Assembly (NCBI GenBank): GCA_902784015.1
Contig: CACZTC010000060.1
Coordinates: 1-17,183 of the forward strand
Source of the DNA: an uncultured Erysipelotrichaceae bacterium
GTDB lineage: Bacteria; Bacillota_I; Bacilli_A; Erysipelotrichales; Erysipelotrichaceae
Direction of reading: 5' to 3'
DNA length: 17,183 nt
Positions 14,001 through 17,183 of this stretch are shown piece by piece. Position 1 is the first letter of the stretch, and each line of letters begins with the position of its first letter. The translations under genes were made by a program, and so were the position numbers. The notes below the pieces were generated by a model, which had not been told where the DNA came from, did not search any database, and saw nothing but the letters and a program-made list of their open reading frames with translations.

Positions 14001-17000
14001 GGTTGGTCAACAGAAAGTTATGATAATACAAATGCTGAGGTACCAGGAAAATATGACGCTTATTATGAAGGCTCTATTTGGGCTGAAGATGCTAAAAAAG
14101 ATTTAACCGCTTCAAACGAACTTGTACATGGTAGCCACCAAAATCAATACGCATTCCTTTCTGTTTTCGAAAATGGTGGTGAGATTACAAACATTCCATC
14201 AATTGTTGTTCGTGGTGTTAAGGAATGGGAAGATGATTACAATAATGAACTTTCAACTCGTCAAGACATATGGCTCCATATAGATGCAACCTTAATAAGA
14301 ACGGATGGAACAACTTCAGAGATTAAAGATATTTTACCTCCTCAGAAAGTTGCAGCTAATGCTACAGGAAATGGATTAATAAAATCTTGGGGAGAAAAGA
14401 AATCTTATGATACAGGCGATACTTATACTAGAGTCGTTGCCTCAGTAAAAAAAGTTCCTAGCAAAGCTAAACTTCAAAAAGATGGTTCTTATAAAAATGG
14501 TAAATACATATATTGGGTAAACGAGCTAAAAAGTGTAAATTCGAATGGGGATAAATATGAATATTCAATTCGTGAGACTTTAGATCGTTTAGGTAATGAA
14601 CCTGTTGTTGCTGATAATTCAGATGCAGGACTCCTTGGATATACATCAGAGGATGTTGCTGATTGGGATGAGCTAAAGGCAGAGCGTGATGCTAATACAG
14701 TAGGACTATCGGGAAAAGATACATATCCAATAGATAATAGTGGAAATAGTGTTGTTCGTTATACAGGTACAGTAGAGAATACTTATGACCCAGTAGATTT
14801 CACTGTTACCAAGAAATGGTATGACAATAAGGAAGATAGTGAACATACAGCAGATGAAATCATCAATATGCTTACACTTTATGATACAAATGGTAAAGTT
14901 GATCTTACAAAGCTTGAAAAGTATGAATTTGAAGTAACAACAACATCTGGAACAGAGAAAGAAAAAGGTGGAACAGTTTCTGGTGATCCTACTACTGGAA
15001 AAGAGATAACAGTTACTTGGAAACATCTACCTAGATATGTAAGACAAAATGGCAATTTAGTCCCTGCAACTTACTATGTTGTAGAAGAAGATTTAGATGG
15101 CTACAAAACTACATATACAAATGTTGATGATTCCCTCACAACAAATGATGAGTCTTCAGTTACAGATAAAGCCTACAACAATGGTGTAATAACTAATACA
15201 CAGCTTATTAAGGTTAATGTCGAAAAACTGTGGGATGATGCGGACAACCAAGACGGTAAGCGTGCGGATATCAAAGTAACTTTATACCAAAATGGTTTAG
15301 AGTATGTTCCAACAGTAACAGGTGAAAAAAATGCTGCAACATTAGCTGAAAGTGGTGCAACTAAGAGTAAGACAACTGTTGATGATGATACATGGACTTG
15401 GGAAGGTGTATGGACAGAGCTTCCATATGCAGATGAACATGGAACTAAATATAATTACACTGCTCAAGAAACAGAGAAACCTGAAGGTTATGAATCAGAA
15501 CAATCTACTAAGCAGATAGTTCTTACAGAATGGAATACTGCTAAAGATACATTAACTTTCAAAGCAACCAATAAACATGATCCTGAAAAGATTAGTTTCA
15601 CAGTAACTAAGGTTTGGGATGATGCAGATAATCAAGATGGTGTAAGACCTGAAAAAGGTGAAGTTACATATACAATCAAAGCACAACCTGAAGGAGGCTC
15701 AGCATCTGCTTTAACTCTTCCTAGTGGCGCTAAGATTATGCAAGGCGACACAGATGTAACAAGTAAATATAGTGCAGGTTCTATCACTATTAATACAGAA
15801 AATGGCGATACTCTAACATTTACTGATTTAGATAAGAATGCTAAAGCAGGTAAAGAGATTACTTATAAAGTAGAAGAAAACAACATTGCTGAATATACAA
15901 CTGAGGTAACTGGCGATCAAACTAGTGGCTTTACAGTAACAAATACACATGAGCCAGAAACCGTTGATATTATTGTTAAGAAAGTTTGGGATGATAATGA
16001 TAATCAAGACGGTAAACGTGCTTTAACAACTGTAAAACTATATAAATCTGTTGATGGTGGTAGTCCAACAGCAGCCCAAGAAAATGATAGATATATGCCA
16101 TTAGATGGTGGAATCGCATATGAAACAACTGATACTGAAACCATCACATGGACTGGCGTACCGGTTTATGAAAAGGGTAAAGAGATAACATATAGTGTTG
16201 TTGAAGATATGACTGCAATTGACGGTTATACTGCAAGTTATTCTTCAACTGAAGTAAAAGCAACAGAAGCTACAGCAGGCAAAATAACAATCACTGTAAC
16301 TAATACTCATACTCCTGAAAAGGTAACAGTACAAGCTACAAAAGTTTGGGATGATAATGATAATCAAGATGGCATAAGAGCTGATGTAGTATTAACACTA
16401 TATGCTGATGGAACAGAAGTTTCAGGAAGCACGAAAACTATAGCTAAAGATTCTGATAATCTAACTGTTGAATGGGAGAATCTAGATAAATGGGTTAGCG
16501 CTGGCCCATATGCTGCTTCATTAATAGAATATACAGTAGAAGAAAAAGCTATTGATGGATATACTACAGATATTGAAGTAGCTAATCGTGATGCTGCTGA
16601 TGATATTGTTAATATCACAGTAACTAATACTCATGAACCTGAGAAGAAAGATATTTCTGTAAAGAAAGTATGGGATGACGCTAATAACCAAGACGGTAAT
16701 CGCCCAACAAGCGTTGTATTTGATTTAATGCAAGGTAATACTAAGGTTGATAGCACTGAATTAACTGAAAGTAATAATTGGAAATATACATTTACTGATT
16801 TAGATGTAAATAAAGATGGTAAAGAAATTACTTATACAGTTAAAGAGTCTATGGAAGACGCTATTAAGAAGTTAGGTTATGAAATTAGCGAAACTACAGG
16901 CACAGGAACTCAAAGTGATCCATTCACAATCACAAATAAACATGTACCTGAACAAGTAACTATTAAAGCTACTAAGGTTTGGGATGATCAAGATGATAAA

Positions 17001-17183
17001 TATGGTATCCGTAAGGATATAACTCTAAATCTTTTAGCTGATGGTACTAAGGTTAAATCTGCAACTATCAGTAAAGATGCAACTGGAGATGATTTAACAG
17101 TTGAATGGACAGTTGATAAGAAGCGTAATGGTGGTACTGATATTGTATATACTGTTACAGAAGATGATGTACGTCCATATTCA
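11097..17183 (+). CDS. Giant exported surface adhesin with tandem Cna-B isopeptide domains (5' part; runs off the window)
   Basis: Translating from the ATG at 11097 to the last base gives 2029 codons with no stop, so the gene is incomplete and the C-terminus (probably a sortase signal or other anchor) is not visible. GGGAGG (11083-11088) lies 8 nt before the start. Residues 1-38 look like a signal peptide: basic N-region, hydrophobic VLIVTFSLTLIFSLF, cleavage after VEA (36-38). Residues 39 to about 600 are an unrecognised N-terminal region, the likely ligand-binding part. About 609-742 resembles the InlB-B-repeat-like module (TVTAVPENGYRVSRILIGD-like phrase). About 868-1035 is a degenerate Cna-B-like unit lacking the expected Lys. 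From 1036 onwards come eight Cna-B units (VWDD-NQDGxR, YxVxE, VTNTH), whose Lys, Glu and Asn should form intramolecular isopeptide bonds. Leu codon use in the N-terminal part differs from that of neighbouring genes. Function: adhesion to host or neighbouring cells (inference). Confidence 0.93.
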   Translation, partial: MRPIRKEIKDAFRKVLIVTFSLTLIFSLFSQRMNDVEAKDIGQKNSDAKGRCVAVAEGNAPTNYTQIIAGSAYRGGQAESKLQNGTALDNDPNNFAVPLPYGNTFVDTSKLNWETPSGFIIDIKDDRFKWVAANDLTDALYDPNSTDPENLKHKSTNDPMGLGYSLKDPTSGIYYVGELESFHKNINEAASDTGTTNTISRPGDYLYRITYLNAVTLPNGTRGHLILTTTEINIETSVTIDEAHPRVLTDKNGNTYQYEKALVRVQRYNEFSNATDAVDSEDNEINQRFSVGLTAEQATARVNEANQYGNVGFGDDWKTAKDIRNALGILIDMDIQVVDSEGNEVEGIISYAAKDLDFESVQNVWGRSITGEHKYDYNEGFTIVSGSQSYVLTPNYNHSNETTLSQGWVPHGPYEGELDSPVNVTKKGNGANADGVHISSNSFVNIRDKNGKLDDAIFNKTQIVTAQGGTINVGGANAQIINKNLAQNGMTSDAKKLIYGKMKRDGYTGASSWSNVNAQNAWDFLGDASWKTSRTDDDTFDSGFAVLLSARKSHIQWSGSRIIGASINTTLFDSSIYTYVQVTRGTGGGIYLESYNLSDKNCDPIMNEGTVTTARNTGITVTAVPENGYRVSRILIGDTNYAKDSSVTGLQNYTEYIIDGNDIKVNGQVVGTFNNSTEVIGNKGMKTGSVEVDGFNYDSEGVKVEPVGIIIFERNTDGTIDITLPNIDNPMHVHADFDADYYFYKVWKDGEPTQLNMTAAPAGFYPTEVTIPVPTGEIDDQGAVITEMVTFQISGGEYTATNGVYEGTVFTLTPNNTIEYVETDAQGIETFSIRPNVKLAGNEFVHEVLVQTGTDSEGNPTYEKIIDNRYPLIIEERVADWGGKESKTFTVDDTNEYTKDGYVTVLDKNDPANTLSPGNIVWKIKYPSEGVEDLGWPALPVEIVPNDTNHEARNHNDRNYWFLTEEVPGWSTESYDNTNAEVPGKYDAYYEGSIWAEDAKKDLTASNELVHGSHQNQYAFLSVFENGGEITNIPSIVVRGVKEWEDDYNNELSTRQDIWLHIDATLIRTDGTTSEIKDILPPQKVAANATGNGLIKSWGEKKSYDTGDTYTRVVASVKKVPSKAKLQKDGSYKNGKYIYWVNELKSVNSNGDKYEYSIRETLDRLGNEPVVADNSDAGLLGYTSEDVADWDELKAERDANTVGLSGKDTYPIDNSGNSVVRYTGTVENTYDPVDFTVTKKWYDNKEDSEHTADEIINMLTLYDTNGKVDLTKLEKYEFEVTTTSGTEKEKGGTVSGDPTTGKEITVTWKHLPRYVRQNGNLVPATYYVVEEDLDGYKTTYTNVDDSLTTNDESSVTDKAYNNGVITNTQLIKVNVEKLWDDADNQDGKRADIKVTLYQNGLEYVPTVTGEKNAATLAESGATKSKTTVDDDTWTWEGVWTELPYADEHGTKYNYTAQETEKPEGYESEQSTKQIVLTEWNTAKDTLTFKATNKHDPEKISFTVTKVWDDADNQDGVRPEKGEVTYTIKAQPEGGSASALTLPSGAKIMQGDTDVTSKYSAGSITINTENGDTLTFTDLDKNAKAGKEITYKVEENNIAEYTTEVTGDQTSGFTVTNTHEPETVDIIVKKVWDDNDNQDGKRALTTVKLYKSVDGGSPTAAQENDRYMPLDGGIAYETTDTETITWTGVPVYEKGKEITYSVVEDMTAIDGYTASYSSTEVKATEATAGKITITVTNTHTPEKVTVQATKVWDDNDNQDGIRADVVLTLYADGTEVSGSTKTIAKDSDNLTVEWENLDKWVSAGPYAASLIEYTVEEKAIDGYTTDIEVANRDAADDIVNITVTNTHEPEKKDISVKKVWDDANNQDGNRPTSVVFDLMQGNTKVDSTELTESNNWKYTFTDLDVNKDGKEITYTVKESMEDAIKKLGYEISETTGTGTQSDPFTITNKHVPEQVTIKATKVWDDQDDKYGIRKDITLNLLADGTKVKSATISKDATGDDLTVEWTVDKKRNGGTDIVYTVTEDDVRPYS
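14202..17183 (+). repeat. Tandem Cna-B repeat region inside the adhesin gene
   Basis: Units by reading frame: 14202-14792 (divergent), 14793-15203, 15204-15590, 15591-15962, 15963-16322, 16323-16646, 16647-16955, and 16956 to the window edge (incomplete). Typical units open with a Lys-containing strand and KVWDD, contain NQDG-R, have YTVEE- or YKVEE-like strands, and close with TNTHEPE or TNKH. At DNA level the opening is nearly identical in several units, for example TGGGATGATAATGATAATCA in the units starting at 15963 and 16323. Complete units shorten steadily: 197, 137, 129, 124, 120, 108 and 103 codons. Confidence 0.9.

Noticed and set aside
12414..15026. Several short ORFs on both strands within the adhesin region (for example 12414-12653 minus, 12610-12798 plus, 13266-13574 minus, 14706-15026 minus)
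   Set aside because: All lie inside the continuous adhesin frame, have no ribosome sites and no recognisable protein features.
14202..17183. Direct repeats as a CRISPR array
   Set aside because: The repeats are over 300 bp, diverged, in frame and encode Cna-B domains; there are no short identical repeats with unique spacers.

Overview
The window is AT-rich DNA from a low-GC Gram-positive bacterium (Bacillota). The evidence is A/T-ending codons, mostly TAA stops, TGG as the only Trp codon, strong GGAGG-type ribosome sites, Rho-independent hairpin/T-tract terminators and a sortase-era type of surface adhesin built from Cna-B domains. A gut-dwelling Erysipelotrichia/Coprobacillaceae-like host is plausible, but that is inference; no marker in the window settles it.

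Layout. At the left edge a truncated tRNA-His runs off to the left and shares a divergent promoter region with a YgjP-type zinc metallopeptidase (109-801). A 313-bp gap (802-1114) holds a promoter, about 140 nt of foldable sequence and a strong terminator: a candidate ~170-nt structured RNA, or a leader. Next comes a tight two-gene operon, an ankyrin-repeat protein and an EF-G-like GTPase (1115-3884), closed by a terminator that faces the terminator of a leftward tRNA-Leu(CAA). Divergent from the tRNA is an M32 metallocarboxypeptidase (4103-5602). After it, with its own good promoter, comes a DUF5060/DUF4038/DUF5605 glycoside-hydrolase-like protein with substituted catalytic positions and a ~225-residue acidic tail, followed 1 nt later by an 85-residue piece of the FakA/YloV (DAK) family. 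A shared hairpin separates these from the leftward bifunctional NAD(P)H-hydrate repair enzyme nnr. Divergent from nnr, a near-consensus promoter drives a small protein with a histone-H1-like Lys/Ala tail. An alpha/beta hydrolase that appears leaderless follows.

The right third (11097 to the window edge) is one unbroken reading frame of 2029 codons with no stop: an exported, multi-domain surface adhesin with at least seven typical Cna-B isopeptide domains in tandem at its C-terminal side. Its cell-wall anchor lies beyond the window.

How the genes work together: most of the left two thirds is housekeeping (tRNAs, peptide turnover, NAD(P)H repair, a translation-factor paralogue) in short independently promoted units. 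The accessory content is the ankyrin/EF-G2 pair with its putative RNA leader, the acidic-tailed hydrolase with the DAK fragment, the H1-like protein and the giant adhesin. I see no CRISPR array, transposase, integrase or phage gene.
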